Source: Luidia sarsii (Eukaryota; Echinodermata; Asteroidea; Paxillosida; Luidiidae). From it: a stretch of 64,000 bases of DNA. Positions 34,436 through 46,959 of the stretch are shown here, one piece after another. The stretch lies in NCBI GenBank assembly GCA_949987565.1, contig OX465104.1, forward strand, positions 23,337,757-23,401,756. Direction: 5' to 3'. The stretch's first letter is position 1. Every line of letters begins with the position of its first letter. The notes below the pieces were generated by a model. That model had not been told where the DNA came from, ran no database searches, and saw only the letters and a program-made list of their open reading frames with translations. The translations under genes and the position numbers were made by a program.

Positions 34436-35090
34436 TAGTTGGGACCAAGTTCTGTACCCCAAGGGCACGGTAGGTATGGCCCTGGAAATGCGCTGGAAAT
34501 GCATGTCCCAGCTCGGACAATATTTGCTTGCGGTTCTAGCATAGAGGCGCTAACACAAGAGACAAACATGAACAGAGAGAGATGGATGGCAAAAGGGGAC
34601 TGCGGCCAGAGAGGGGATTGTCTTTATAACTTGAGGCTAGTTTCGTGTAATCCTAAAGCCAACATGGAGGACAAGGGAGGACAGGCGAGCACCGGTAAGA
34701 GGAACCGGCTGCTGAAGTGCTGTTTACACTGGGAACAGTGGGAGTCCGGGTGTTGTATAATCCATAGGGCCCTGTGGATAATTTGGAACACGGGACTGCT
34801 CGCTTGCGGAGGATCCGTTGCGATCTTCTTTTTGGGCTTGAAGGGAAGCAGTAGGTTTGTGGGTGTTGGCTCACAGCTCAGGGCCAAGTCTGTAAAGCTG
34901 CTTACCTTAAAGAGTCAGTTAAGCACACGTTTCTCCAGTAAGCCCCAAAACACCAACCAACCAACCATGATTACAAGGTACAATTACAGTTTATGTGCAT
35001 CTAGCACCAGTGGGATATATATTGCAAGTCTGCTGAACAGTTTTTCCTTGCCGACTTTCTTTGCTTCTGTCTGTGAAGCCGGGGACAATC
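34436..35090. other. Presumed intron with fortuitous open frame
   Basis: A 279-codon plus-strand open frame (34439-35278) crosses this region and runs into the inverted-repeat element at 35091. It shows no recognisable domain and includes element sequence, so it is not called as a gene. Confidence 0.55.
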
Positions 35091-35532
35091 AGCGTGTTTC
35101 TACTGACGAAAGGTTGCTGGGTGTCTCCGTGCGTCTTCGGATGTTTCTGGGTGGAGTGTCCAGTAGAAACACAACCGAGCGTCGAATTTTCCGAACGTCA
35201 TCCGGCAACCAAACGTTCACCAACAACCACCTATTGAGGTGGATCTTCCCGGGTGTCTTCGGGTCACACTCGCAGTAGAAACACACGCGGTTGCTGGTTG
35301 CCGGGTGTACCGGAAATGCAACAGAAGTAGTGAATTCCTTGCTTTGACCTGCGGCGTGACCCGATTCATTCCGCACGTCCGGTCTACCCTCGACGAAGGT
35401 CGATTGTGGGCGACACCCGCCTTTTCCGTACTGAGTAGAAACAGGCGTTTGTCGGTGATCCGGATCACCGACACCCGGAATATAGTGGTTAAGAAATACC
35501 GGGTGTTAGTGTGTGCTCAGTAGAAACACGCT
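35091..35532. mobile_element. MITE-like element with perfect 16-bp TIRs
   Basis: Terminal inverted repeats AGCGTGTTTCTACTGA (35091-35106) and TCAGTAGAAACACGCT (35517-35532) are perfect. The 442-bp interior repeats CAGTAGAAACAC at 35159 and 35271 and is rich in CGGGTGT/ACACCCG, including the palindromic GGTGATCCGGATCACC. No coding capacity. Confidence 0.85.
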
Positions 35533-35650
35533 GAATTTCACGGGGCCAAACTGCGGTTAGGCATGAGAAGCCTTGTTTGATCAAATCAGGTTGCCTGCTA
35601 ATGCTCCACTTGCGTTTATCTCAGAGCATCATTGCAACGCATTTTTATTT

Positions 35651-35793
35651 GCATCTGAATGAAAATGGGGTTGTGATCCACGGAGATGTGCGGCAGTTAA
35701 GGTTAAATGCTTCTGCCTGGCAGCCCCACCCGGGATAGTTGACAATTAATTTTCAGAAGGCCGCCATCTAAGGGCTTGATAGCTCAGACCTGT
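35651..35793 (+). repeat. tRNA-derived SINE fragment
   Basis: Shares TTTGCATCTGAATGA, TTAAATGCTTCTGCCTGG, GCCGCCATCTAAGG and GATAGCTCAG with the fuller copy at 46960-47212. Truncated after the A-box region. Confidence 0.7.
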
Positions 35794-35799
35794 GTGAAT

Positions 35800-37140
35800 G
35801 TGATATTTTCAAGTGTATGTTTACAATTGCGATGGTACACTGAATCCTCTCAATGCATTCCATGAATGCCTTTATGTAGAGGTACATGTAGTTCACACAA
35901 GTTCTGCCCATGCAAGAGTTTTCCAAATTAGACTTTGACCTGGTCAAACAAACAACGTTTCTCCTCCACAACCTTGTTGGGACTGTACAAGTTTTACAAT
36001 TCATGAGTCGTGCTTTGCCATTTAGAAAGAGTTGACCAGCCACCCTTCTGGGCCAGAATAATAATAATGGGTGGCTTTGACACGGGTCCTTAATGCTTTG
36101 TACCTTTTTCTCCGGTAAAAATCCAAAAGCCAACAGCTTACGGCTGAGGCTTAGTTCAGTGGGAAGGGTTCATGTTGGTTTGGTGGGTTTTTTTTCCCTT
36201 CCTTTCTCGAATACATTCATTATCAGCTACTCTTTTCCGCAGTACATTTATAGCTGGACACTGGGCTTAGCAGTTGACCAAAATTCTTTGAGCAAATTTG
36301 CAGAGGACCTTTTTTTATAGCCACTTGCAGGAGCAGCGTTGTATTTTCTGTTGAACAAACTCTTTTCCGGCAAACCCGCTGCCCTTTCAGTGCCACTTTT
36401 TTTTTTGGGGGGGGGGGAGTTCCTGAAATCTGAGGGTAGGATATTGTGTGTCTGATTGCCGACCTTATTATGCAGTCTTGGGAAGATCAGGATTAACTTG
36501 GTTCGCCAGACGAGGTAGGAGATTGTCGCTTGGCTTGTCCCCTCTGAGGAGGAGGAGGAGGAGGGAGTGAGGCTTGTGGTTTCTCTTTCCATTCTTTTAG
36601 CGTTTAAATCTGGTCCTTGCTGTGCGAGCAAAATCGGGCACAGTTAAACCCCTGTTTGACTAGGCAGAGGCCATTTTTTTTCTTCTTCCCCCCTCCAAGC
36701 CCCCAAAGATGTGGCAGAGGCCGGGCGCTGGCTGAACTGCTCATGTTTGTATTGGAAGCATGACTAAAGAGAGACAGAGACAGAGAGAAGACAGAGAGAG
36801 AGAGAGAGAGTTAAAAAACAGAAAGAAAGACCAAATCCCCTACTGCCACCGCAACCAAGTCCTTCGTCCGAACCACTTGTCTCTGCTGAGAAGGACTTAG
36901 CTGGGGCTGAATGCATGTTTGTACAGCCTGCAAGACCCATTGATGTATAGAAAGGAAAGTAGGGAGGAAAGGAGGGTTTTGCGGTCGGATGAATGGAGCT
37001 GTGGCAGTGATTTGGTCGAGGCATTCGTGTGGGTGCATGGTACTGGAGGGGCCGGATAAAAAAAAAGAAGGGATCTTCACTTTAGTGGTGTGCCAGTACT
37101 GTGTAAAGCCCTGTGCCCAAACCAACTGGCCTTGGGCAAC
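35800..37140. other. Presumed intron
   Basis: No exon identified. Short GA and GGA runs (36540-36565, 36770-36812) and G/T homopolymers are the only simple repeats. Confidence 0.45.
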
Positions 37141-37149
37141 TTTCATCCC

Positions 37150-37315
<166 letters not shown>

Positions 37316-37599
37316 CTGCACTCGTGTGCGAACCCAAATGTAAATGGGAAGTCTCAAAAAAACCGCTGTCACACTCAATAAGTTGCAGAGAAATGTTGCA
37401 AACTGCTTACTGACTTCAGTGTCGCAAATCTCAAGCATTTTGAGGGCCCGACTGTTAAGATCCTAGCGGGCCCTTTCTCAAAGCCTAATGGAGAACCATG
37501 AAAAAGGATGGAAACTGTTGAATAGAAATGCAAGTGTCTCAACCACACCCTCTTACTTCATGGTTAAAACCTAACCCCTACCAATTGTTTGTAGGATAT

Positions 37600-38050
37600 A
37601 ACCTGAATCCTGCCAAATCCTGCAGTACTGGCTACTGTGGACCATTGCCTGAATCCTGCCAAATCCTGCACTGAGTTTATGGAGTTTTAGTCCACATTCT
37701 AAACAAAGACTTTTTTCAGCTTAGAACAATGGGCCCTTTTTCGAACGGATAATCTCTTGACAAAAGCCACAACGACGTCCGAATTGTTACCAGCATCCTG
37801 CATTTTCCTACTGACAAAATTGCCTTATGCCCTCAATCCTGCACATTCCTACAGTGTGTCAACTCTCATGTGCCCTCAATCCTGCAAAATCCTTCTCCAG
37901 CACTTTGATAGTAGTAGCCTGTATCCTGCACAATCCTGCAATGTGTCAACTCTCATGTGCCCTGAATCCTGCAGAATCCTGCAATGGGTCAACTCTCATG
38001 TGCCCTGAATCCTGCAGAATCCTGCAGAAGGCAAATGGGATTCTGCAGGA
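37600..38050. repeat. AATCCTGCA minisatellite, period about 43 bp
   Basis: Repeated GAATCCTGCAGAATCCTGCA units alternate with GTGTCAACTCTCATGTGCCC. The cleanest units are at 37850-38030; degenerate ones start near 37600. Confidence 0.8.
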
Positions 38051-38484
38051 TTTGGGAAGGTTAGGAATATATATTATTAAAGATGCTAAAATAGACCATG
38101 GCTACACTCTGTGATTTTTTGGTTTGAAATACAACAAAAATGATGCTCAGTTGAGTAAATGGAACCGTAGTTTAAAATGGTCGACACTCTTTTTCATCTT
38201 CTGTCTCGTGACAATGTCCAATGCAGTCAAGGAGTTGTGGGTGCTACAATATATGTCGGCCTGCTAAAAAAAGAGGCACTGGGCTGAATGAAAATGACTT
38301 AGAACTGCAACGTTGGACCGGCTAGTGTGGAGAGGATACATTTCTGGAGCTCGAGAAGGCATTGGGCAAATGCTCTTCCAAATTGGCGAAGACCTGCAAG
38401 AGTCGGCAAAGGACGTCTAGTTAAGTTCACCCTCATTATGACATATAAGTATCTTTCAGAAAGAAAAAAACAACAATAACTTGT

Positions 38485-39030
38485 ATAGGAAGGTTTGCGG
38501 TGACACCATGTATAAGGTCTCTTAAAGAAAGAGGTGTGGTTCTGAAAAGAACCTGAGTGGTAACTCGATGTTTCAACCATTATGCTCTGGCCGTCATCAG
38601 GAGAAAGCATTAGGGAAGGAGTGGACTGGTCAGCAAGTCATCACCAACCTCCTGGAGTTGATGCCAAGGCGGTGCCAGGCAGTTATCGATGCCGGCGGGG
38701 CATTTACCCGCTACTAAACCAGACCATTATTCCCCAGATTTTACGGACACTGGGCGCCGCCATCTTTAATGATATGCTAATGAGAGCGCTGCCCATTGAC
38801 TTTGTGCACGCACACGGAGAGACTTTTATTATCAGGCCCGCAATTCCCCAACAATTCATGTTTTGGAACTAAAAACGTGAATTTCATGGAATAAAGATAT
38901 GAACACAGACACAGGTATGTTTTTTGTAGACAATTTGAAATTCTTTTCATAACACGATAATTGTCGAGCACTTAGGTGCGATCAGACTTTTGCACGGCAG
39001 TGTACATGGTGTCACCGCAAACCTTCCTAT
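38485..39030. mobile_element. Inverted-repeat-bounded composite element
   Basis: Perfect 28-bp inverted repeats (38485-38512 and 39003-39030, containing GGTTTGCGGTGACACCATG) bound 546 bp. Inside are a sequence with the CTGATGA...GAAAC pattern on the minus strand (38578-38606 region) and, nested, a Tc1/mariner-like remnant. Confidence 0.75.
38613..38717 (+). pseudogene. Tc1/mariner-like transposase C-terminal remnant
   Basis: The plus-strand frame from 38616 reads into a short segment containing LLELMPRRCQAVIDAGGAF and ends TRY-stop at 38715-38717. An MPRRCQAVI..GG.TRY ending is characteristic of the C-terminus of Tc1-family transposases. Everything N-terminal, including the DDE catalytic core and the paired-type DNA-binding domain, is absent; the open frame upstream of 38613 belongs to other sequence. 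The copy is therefore an inactive 5'-truncated fragment. The following non-coding stretch runs to CGGCAGTG followed by TA at about 39000, consistent with a Tc1-type right end and a TA target. Confidence 0.75.
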
Positions 39031-39084
39031 ATTGATTCACCCACCATGCAAAGCCTTAAGTCTTATTTATTTAACAATAACTTG

Positions 39085-39230
39085 GTTTCGATCCTAGCAG
39101 GACCTTTCTCAAAGGCAGAGAAAGGTCCTGCTAGGATCGAAACGTCAGGCCCACTAAATTTTAGATTTACTTTTTGGTAATTTTAGTCAGTAAGCAGTTT
39201 GCATCATTTTTGTATATCACCCTCTAAAGT
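39085..39230. repeat. R-family inverted pair
   Basis: Perfect 26-bp arms (39085-39110 and 39118-39143) built from GATCCTAGCAGGACC and its complement, with a 7-nt loop. The plus-oriented copy continues into the family tail AGTCAGTAAGCAGTTTGCA. Confidence 0.88.
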
Positions 39231-40267
39231 CAGTTAGCAGTTTGCAATTCATGTTTGTAGTGCCATACTTTGCTTGGTGGGAAAGCAGCAGTAGCAGCAG
39301 TTCTGTAGCAGCAGTGTAAAGATGAACCCTCCACATTGACACTCTTTGTCAAGTCCTAGTTAAACTTAAAACCATAGTCACTCAGGAGCTTGCCTGCTCA
39401 AGACTGGAGTATGTTGGCCATAAGAAAGTGTACAAATGAAAAAGCCAATAGTTTTGTGCACTTCTAATTGGTCCACATGTTCATTGAAGTATGGAAATGG
39501 AATGGGACTGTCCCATCTCTACCAACCCCCCCACCAAAAAAAAAGAAAAAAAAGAAAGAGAAAATTGGCTGTCTGATAGAACTTCTGTCTGGTCTTAGGC
39601 TAAACACAATCGCCACTCTGCTCCTGGAATGTCGCAACCTGTCCTGACCAGCTCGCAACAATTGAATTTCGTTTGCCGGGCACAATCGGCCGAAAAATTC
39701 CTCGCCGACAAAAGCCGTGAGCGCCAGCAAAGCGTAGCCTCTCGGCCAATTATGGGCACGCTAGGTGTTGCTTAATTGCACACAGGCCGGGGTGCCTCTT
39801 TTCAAAAAAAAAAATAAGACAGAAATCACGGGGGGACATTGTAGCGCCGAGCCTTGTGGTGGCTAAGGCTCACAGCCCGATTGTGTATACACACGATCCG
39901 TGCAGCCTCCACGCCAGTCGGGGAGTTTGTGTCGTGTGGCATGCGTGGGACATCGGAGACACAGCCTGCCCCGTGCCTGCCAATGCCAGATCCAACCTCG
40001 ATAATTAAAGCGAAAGATAATATTGACTTACCTCAGCCTCGTTTGCCTTATTCAGATGGCCAATTTTCGCCCCCCAGAAACCCCTGTGACAACAACAACT
40101 CGGGGCTGATCATGTTTGTGCTCGCTCAGCAGCCAACAGAACCGAACAAACAGAATGTCCTCCCAGTATGTTTAATAAGCCAGCCCCCTTTTTTTTTTGT
40201 TCCTGGTTGTTCCTGCCTTGTTTGTCGTCAATGATTGTACTTTGTAGCTGCAGTTCATGCTGAGTTC
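39231..40267. other. Presumed intron
   Basis: No exon, tandem repeat or recognised element, apart from short A-rich runs at 39535-39560 and 39807-39819. Confidence 0.45.
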
Positions 40268-40497
40268 ATGTCGACAGGGATGTTCCCGCTGGACTTTTTA
40301 GCGGCCCTGTTACGTTACCGTGGCCGAGCGGAAGTCTTCCGCGACTCCTCTCGCCCTGTTAGTTTTACATCACGGTGGTAGCGGTAACTTGACAGGGACG
40401 TCAGTTTACCGAGCTTCCTCACTGGACTTAATTTTGTCATTCTTCCGCTCAGCCTCGGTAGTTTGACAAAATTAAGTCCAGTGGGAACACAGCTTTA
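40268..40497. mobile_element. MITE-like element, family 1 relative
   Basis: Related inverted ends TTCCCGCTGGACTTTTTA and TTAAGTCCAGTGGGAACA, with an internal TTAATTTTGTCATTC/GACAAAATTAAG inverted pair. About 230 bp, non-coding. Confidence 0.65.
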
Positions 40498-41569
40498 GAC
40501 TTATGGCATTCCCGGATGATATTTAGGCTTTCTGGACTTCTTTTCCGCGGAGACCCCAGTTTGGACTCCATTGGAAAGAAGCATATTTCAGGCTACAGGC
40601 TTTGAGGTGCACCATATTGACCCAGAGAAGCAAGCTGTGATCAAACTGCAGCAACTGGCGTAGCCAGACTCACAGTCACTACCTAGCCAGACTCACAGTC
40701 ACAGTCACAGCCATAGCGAGAGGCATAGCTGCTCAGATTGGAACAATCTCAGATGTGCATTTTGGTCATTTCAATCAGTTAAGTTGTATTACTCTTTTTT
40801 TTATGATAACCTTTGTGATCTTCATTCTACATGTACAGTATGTAGTCATGGACATGTACATGTACATGTACTGTACTTCTAGTCTGTCAGTACTCTGCTA
40901 CATAGCGGCTCTGCTGGACTAAAGCTTACAGAAAACTGAGGATACAAAGTCGATTAAAAAAAAATATGAGTTCTCCCACTTGCTGAAGTATAAAAGATGT
41001 GTGGGGAAAACAATGAAGAATAAATCGAATTGTTGAAGAAAACAAAATACTGGAAATGAGTGATTGAAGAGTATTTCTAAGACAGGAGACTTTTTGAGAA
41101 AGGTCCCGCTAGGATTGAAACATTAGACCCTCTGCATATTCTCCATAATTTGCATTGTTATGATTCAAGTCAGCATTAAGTCAGCATTAAGTACTCAGTG
41201 TTACTAATACTAACAGGAAACTTTGGTGACCTTCAGTACTTTGATTCTTTTTAAAGACGATGTTCCCTTTATTTGATCTGAGATGACAAAGTGAGGGACC
41301 TTCGGGCTCGGGGTGCTTCTTCTTCTTCTTTTTTTACGGGGGTGGGTGGATTTTGGTGGAGGATAGAGGGACAATTCCCTCAGCCTAGTTGTCTCTGGCG
41401 GGGCCTGTCTGACAAATGACGTGAGAGAAGTCAGACAACAATGACCTGGCGACGGCTTTCCGGGGAGTGAATGGCACAAAAGTCAGGTGAGGCCGTAATT
41501 GCACCCTGGGTATTTTCTTGCAGGCTGTGGGTGACTGTCCCGACCTTGTAGTCAATCCTCCTTCCCACC

Positions 41570-41570
<1 letters not shown>
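40498..41570. other. Presumed intron with one R copy
   Basis: A short R-family copy lies at 41094-41150 (GAAAGGTCCCGCTAGGATTG). A GTACATGTACATG run is near 40855. No exon is seen. Confidence 0.5.
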
Positions 41571-41571
<1 letters not shown>

Positions 41572-41640
<69 letters not shown>

Positions 41641-42166
41641 CTCTCTCTCTGTCTCTCTCTCCCCTCTCCTCTCTCTCCCCCTCCTCTCTCTGTCTCTCTC
41701 TATCTCTCTGTCCCCTTCCTCTCTCTCTCTGTCTCTCTCTCCCCCTCCTCTCTCGCTCTGTCACTGTCTCCTTATCCCCCTCTCTCCCCCTCATCTCTCT
41801 CTCTCTCCCCCTCATCTCTCTCTCTCTCCCTCATCTCTCTCTCCCTCTCTCTCTCCCCCCCTCTTTCTCTCTATATCTCTCCTCTCTCTCCCCCTCCCCT
41901 TCTCCCTCTCCCTGCCTCCCTCACCGCCTCACTCTGTCCTCTCTCCTCTTCCCTCTCTCCATCCCTCCCCTCCCTCCTCTCCCTCTCTCTCCCTCCCTCT
42001 CTCCCTCTGTATCTCTCTCCTCCTCCTCCCCATCTTCCTCATCCTCACTCTATCTCTCCCTCCCCCCTCGCTCTCCTTCCCTCCCCTCCCTCTCTCTCCT
42101 CCCCCCTCGCTCTCCTTCCCCCCTCCCTCTCTCTCCTCCTCACTATCTCTCCTTCCCTCCCCTCCC

Positions 42167-42232
<66 letters not shown>

Positions 42233-42372
42233 TCTCTCTCTCTCGCCCTCCTCCTCCACTTCCTCCTCCTAACTCTCTCTCCCTTTCCCTCTCTCTCTCT
42301 TCTCCTCCTCCTCCCCCTCTTCCTCCGCTTCCTCCTCACTCTCTCTTCCTCCCTCTCTCTTTCTCGCCCCGT
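41572..42372. repeat. 800-bp polypyrimidine CT tract
   Basis: Almost pure C/T on the plus strand for 0.8 kb: perfect CT runs at 41572-41632 and about 42165-42230, with irregular CCCTCTCT and CTCCTCCTCC sequence between. Ser-Leu-Pro and Arg-Glu open frames reflect composition. Confidence 0.95.
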
Positions 42373-43084
42373 CACCCCATCGGCTGGTAGTTCTGCTGCT
42401 ATCCAGGTAGACAGGTTAAGTGGATTAGCTCACCTCAGCGCTGTGCAAACATTTAGGCTTGGCAGACTGAGGTGCTTTTGTTTTGGTGGCAAATGCTATG
42501 CCCCTACAGACCCTCCAGTCCCCAAAAGAAACTTCCCCTACAGACCCTCCACTCCCCAAAAGAAACTTTCGCATTTGCCTAAAAGAAAAAAAAGAAAAAA
42601 AACCCCGAAGAAGCGACCGATAAAAGAGAGGGAGAAAGAAAAGACCGAAGAAAGGTCCTTGAGGAATGTGTGAAATCACTTTGTAGCCTCAACACCTCGG
42701 GCAGCTCTCTAGACAGGCTAAGGGTAAAAAGTTTGAAAAGAATGTTTCAACTCCACTACTCCAGTTTTCTGTGTAGTAGCAGGTCGTGCCATTTATATGT
42801 ACACCTACATCGAGGTAGGTCCAAAAAATCAGTGCTGGTAGCACTCGGCAAAAACTACATGTACAGCTGGTGTTTTGTTCCTGTCACATTGGCTTAAGGA
42901 TGCAGCCTCAGTTCAATTCTTGCAGGTGCCCAACTCCTGCCCCAGGAGAGTGAAATCTGTCCTACTTGTAAAGAGACTGACTCTGAAAGACTGAGACACT
43001 ACACTGACCGATTTGCGATGAGTTTTGTAAAGACAGCGGTAATGATCCCAAAATGTGAATATTTTGAGTGAGATCGCACAATGT
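42373..43084. other. Presumed intron
   Basis: A short tandem pair CTACAGACCCTCCA (42502 and 42538) and a purine-rich A/G stretch (42580-42650) are the only notable features. No exon called. Confidence 0.45.
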
Positions 43085-43300
43085 GGATTGGGCTTTTCAC
43101 TGCTTTTTTAAGAGACGGTCAACTGCTTCTGACTTGTGCCCCCCCCCCTACCCCCTGCAAATGGGTAGTTGACTATTTGGGAAGGCCCCCCCCCCCCCTC
43201 ATCTGAGTGTTGGGTGGCTGGGGTGGTTAGGGCACTGGCACGGCAAAATCAGACGTCTCAGTTCAAATACTGGTCATCAAAACCTTCTTTGCTTTTTAAT
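43085..43300 (+). repeat. tRNA-derived SINE copy, diverged
   Basis: Matches the SINE body (GTCAACTGCTTCTGACTTGTGCCCC, GTAGTTGACTATTTGGGAAGGCC) and carries a B-box-like CAGTTCAAATACTGGTC. A 14-C run interrupts it. Confidence 0.65.
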
Positions 43301-43598
43301 ACGTTGTTTAAGATTCCCCAGTTGGCCTTCCTGTCCCTTCTTTTACAAATGAAGGAATGAAGGAAGAGCTTTTAAAGGTTGTGCCATATAATCCCCGTAG
43401 TTTCACAAATCCTTTTCACCTGGATTATGGAGTCAACTTTAACCCCTGTCCAAACACAACTGCTTCCCCTGAATCCAAGAGCAGTAATAAGTCAAAGTTG
43501 AACAAATCTGTGGGTAAACGTCTTTACTTGCCCAAGTCCAGGGGTTCCCTACCCAGTACTTAACCCAGTGGGTAGTGGGTACCTTTTTCCACCCAAAA

Positions 43599-43762
43599 GT
43601 GACCAGGGTGGATTTCACAAAGCCTTACGATGCATCGTAACTCAACTTACGATAGATAACCCATCGTAAGCTGCGATAGGTCGTATGGTTTCTGTGCAGC
43701 GCTCATCGTCTTGCGATTGATCGTAAGTTACGATGAGTTTGGTGAAATGGACCACTGGTCAC
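43599..43762. mobile_element. Short MITE-like element, family 2
   Basis: 164 bp bounded by GTGACCAGGGTGGATTTCAC and its imperfect inverse GTGAAATGGACCACTGGTCAC. Internal CTTACGATGCATCGTAAC and CGTAAGTTACGATGAG continue the inverted symmetry. Confidence 0.8.
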
Positions 43763-46700
43763 CTTTACTGCATCAGTAATAGTCCAGTGTAAATGTGCTA
43801 GTCTGTAAATCACAGCATCTGTGCCCAATTTCATAGAACCGCTTAAGCATGAAAATCTGCTAAGCATAAAAAAATCTTCCCCTTTTGAACAGAATTATTA
43901 AGCACATAGCGATGTGATGTCAGTTGCTTCTATTTCACAGTGAAGTTGCCATGGGTTGCCATGGTTTCTGCTTTATACGCTGTGCGCTATGATGGAGCCA
44001 TGTTGCTGGCAGACATGATGGCAAACTCTTTAGAGAGTCTGCTTGACTTGAGGCCATTAGGTGACCCTAGTACGGGTCACACGCAGCGCCCTCAAGAGCC
44101 GCTATATTGCCAGCTCAGTTACTGTAACCACGGTCTCGGATAAGTTATCCGACTTAGAATAGTCAAACAGTGATAAGATTTTATGCGTTTGAATGTTAAC
44201 CATCGGTGTGCTAGTCCATGGAGGTACCTCCATGGTTAGTCCAATGATTTGGCTTTTGGGGGAATTAAAAAAACACTTCTTTCTTTAACTGTTTGGTCCT
44301 CATGAAGGAAATTTGTGACTTTGATGATATATTTCAAGCTTCAGTGCCCGAGTATTGTGTATGTGTAGAACCGGCCTAGGACAAAAATATAATAAATTCC
44401 AACCAATTTTTAATTCTGCATCATAGCTTTGCTGGAGTGAGTTTCATCTTTGTGTGTGTGGTTTTTTTTTATCCCAACTTTAAATCGGAAAGGATTAGCG
44501 GTGCTAAGGCTCAGAATTTATGCAGGGGTGGGCGAAATGAATATGTTTGCATGCGGTAATTATGTCAACATAGTGGAAGTGATAAGAATAAACTCAGGAA
44601 GAAATGCGAGCGCGGTGTACAATTTCTGAGAACGGTGGGAATACTTTTTTTTTACAAATCTGGTGTGAAAGAAAAAGTGCCGAAAATGGGCATTGTGCAA
44701 GTGCAGCCTTTGTCGTGACTCGATATTTCTCTGGCTGTGTGCAGTGAAAGGTACTATTGGGGTGTCACAGGGGAGGAGGCACAGGGGATATTATTGTGTG
44801 GGGGTTCCGTAGCATCAGTGTGTGAGTTTTGCCCGCATAACCAGCATGGAGTGTAATGTTTGTCGTTGGTCTTTGAAAGAGGTCCTGCTAGGATCGAAAT
44901 ATCAGGCCCTCTAACTTGTTGAGATTGTTGTCGTTGTTCACTAACGGTGAGCTTTGCATCCAATGCCTGCGCATCTGTAGATACACCGGCATGCACTGCT
45001 GCGTGCATATCACACTGCTGCTGTTGCTGAGCACTGTCTCTGGTTGTTGTTGTTCGCCTGATGGACCAGTTACAAGGGTTCACCAATAGGGGAGGCCCAC
45101 AACCTTAGCCCCTGTAGATACAGTACACACATGTATACTGATTACTGTACATGTACATCCATATCCATGGTTACATCTAGATATAACATAATGTTTGCGT
45201 CAAGGAGAATGTAATTCAATGATGGTTTTGCCCTTCTCAACGTGATAAGCACTGAGTGCTCAATGCTTTGCCCATTGCCCGATGAAAATATTTCAGGCAG
45301 CTCGGACGGGATTCGGCCCCGACTCCTGCTTTCTAGTGCAGACGTCCATTGTAACTCATACCCTGCAGATACAGCAGATGGTAAACATGGCAAACGCGTA
45401 GAGTTTGCTGCCAGCAAAGGTGATACAAGCACGTCACAAACTGCTGGCCGACTTCAATGGCCAAAGCACATGTACAAATCTAAAGAATGTCAAGTCTGGG
45501 GCCTGGCATTTTGATCCAAGCAGGGATGGGTTTCACTATTTTGTTTGCATTTTATAAACTTGCTTTGCATAATAGTGTATCGTTAATTGTATGCAGGGAT
45601 ACTTTTGTCAGTTTTCACCCACCCCCCCAAAAAAAAGATAGAAAGAAAAGAGGTGTTTAATTGTTTGATCCTAGCAGGAGCATTTCTTACAGCCAGTAGC
45701 TGTCTTTTGATAGGATTTCTTTTCTTTCTTTCTTTCTTTCTTTTTTGGGGGGTTCATCCTTTGAGGAAGGTCTTGCAAGGATTGAGACCTTCAGGCTTCA
45801 GGCCATCCTCATCTGTGAGATTGTTTGGCCATTCAAGTCAGTGCTAGGTTGCTCACAACATTTTGGTATCACAAGGTCAGCTTTGCAACTCAGTGAAATC
45901 CGGCTACAGTTATACGCACCTAAGCAATGAATAGGTGTAGTATAATGCTATTCATTATTGTCCAAAAGATCCAATCTTCTCTCTACCTGGCCGATTTTTT
46001 TTTTTTTTTTGAGGGGGGGGGGTTGCTAAACTGGGGACAATACAAAGTATTCACTGCTTTGTACCTCTGACCTTTGCACCCTGAACCCCCCCCTTCCCCC
46101 GGAATGATTGTAAATAAGGAAAACATCAATGGGGTTTTCACAGGGATCACAGGGGGAAGTAGTGGGAGGGGCACTGTGTTTGCTCTGGCAGAGATTGGGT
46201 CCGTGGGCTGTCAGTGGTGGGACCAATGAAGCCATGCACCGATGGCTGTCAGTGTCAGATTCAGGGGATGGTTGGCAGCATTTGTGGCCTGAATCTTTCC
46301 CTGACAAACTGGGAGTGTACATTGTACTCCCAGCCCCTGTGCATAGGACGGGTCCCTGTGATCTCAGGGATGACCAAAAAATTGGATTCTCGTTGGATTT
46401 GGGGTTTTTTGGACGGTAATGGAGAGCATGCAGCTGATGGTATGTACATGCACTACATGTCCCTTTATCTATTGCGTGAACTTGGATTATGTACTCTACA
46501 TTGATTCATGCTCAAGGTAAATATTTGTTTGGAGTAAGGAATTGCCTGATGGAACATTTGCAAATTCCATGAATTCATTTTGTATTCAGTTAACCCTTAC
46601 ATGTGTTTTTAAAATTGTTGGTCTGTTTTTGTATTGGTACATGTAGGTGCCTTGTACAGTTGTCTCATACTCCCAAACATAGCTTCCCTTACATCATTTT

Positions 46701-46955
46701 TCCTATTTGATCACTTGCTAGTGTTGGGTGAAGTGACTACCGGTATTCTAAGTACACATTACACTGGATGTATGCAAACCACATTAGCACTGGTACACAA
46801 AACTAGAGGTCTCTGGTCCAAATCCCGGTCCAGTCAAAGTTTTCTTTGCCTTTTCTTTTTCAATTTGTTCTCAAGTTCCCAGTCAGTGTTTCATTGATTT
46901 CTTTGACTTGAATTGAAAAAAAAAGCTGCATCCACTCTGTGTGATCCCCGAGCTG
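43763..46955. other. Presumed intron with R copies and simple repeats
   Basis: R-family copies lie at 44874-44925, 45665-45690 (minus orientation, partial) and 45755-45805 (diverged). A TTTC run is at 45717-45743. A SINE-tail-like TCCCGGTCCAGTCAAAG is at 46836. No exon with paired splice sites and a sensible frame was found. Confidence 0.5.
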
Positions 46956-46959
46956 CTGT

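Noticed and set aside
34439..35278. 279-codon plus-strand ORF
   Set aside because: It spans into the TIR element at 35091, has no recognisable domain, and shows no splice or promoter context.
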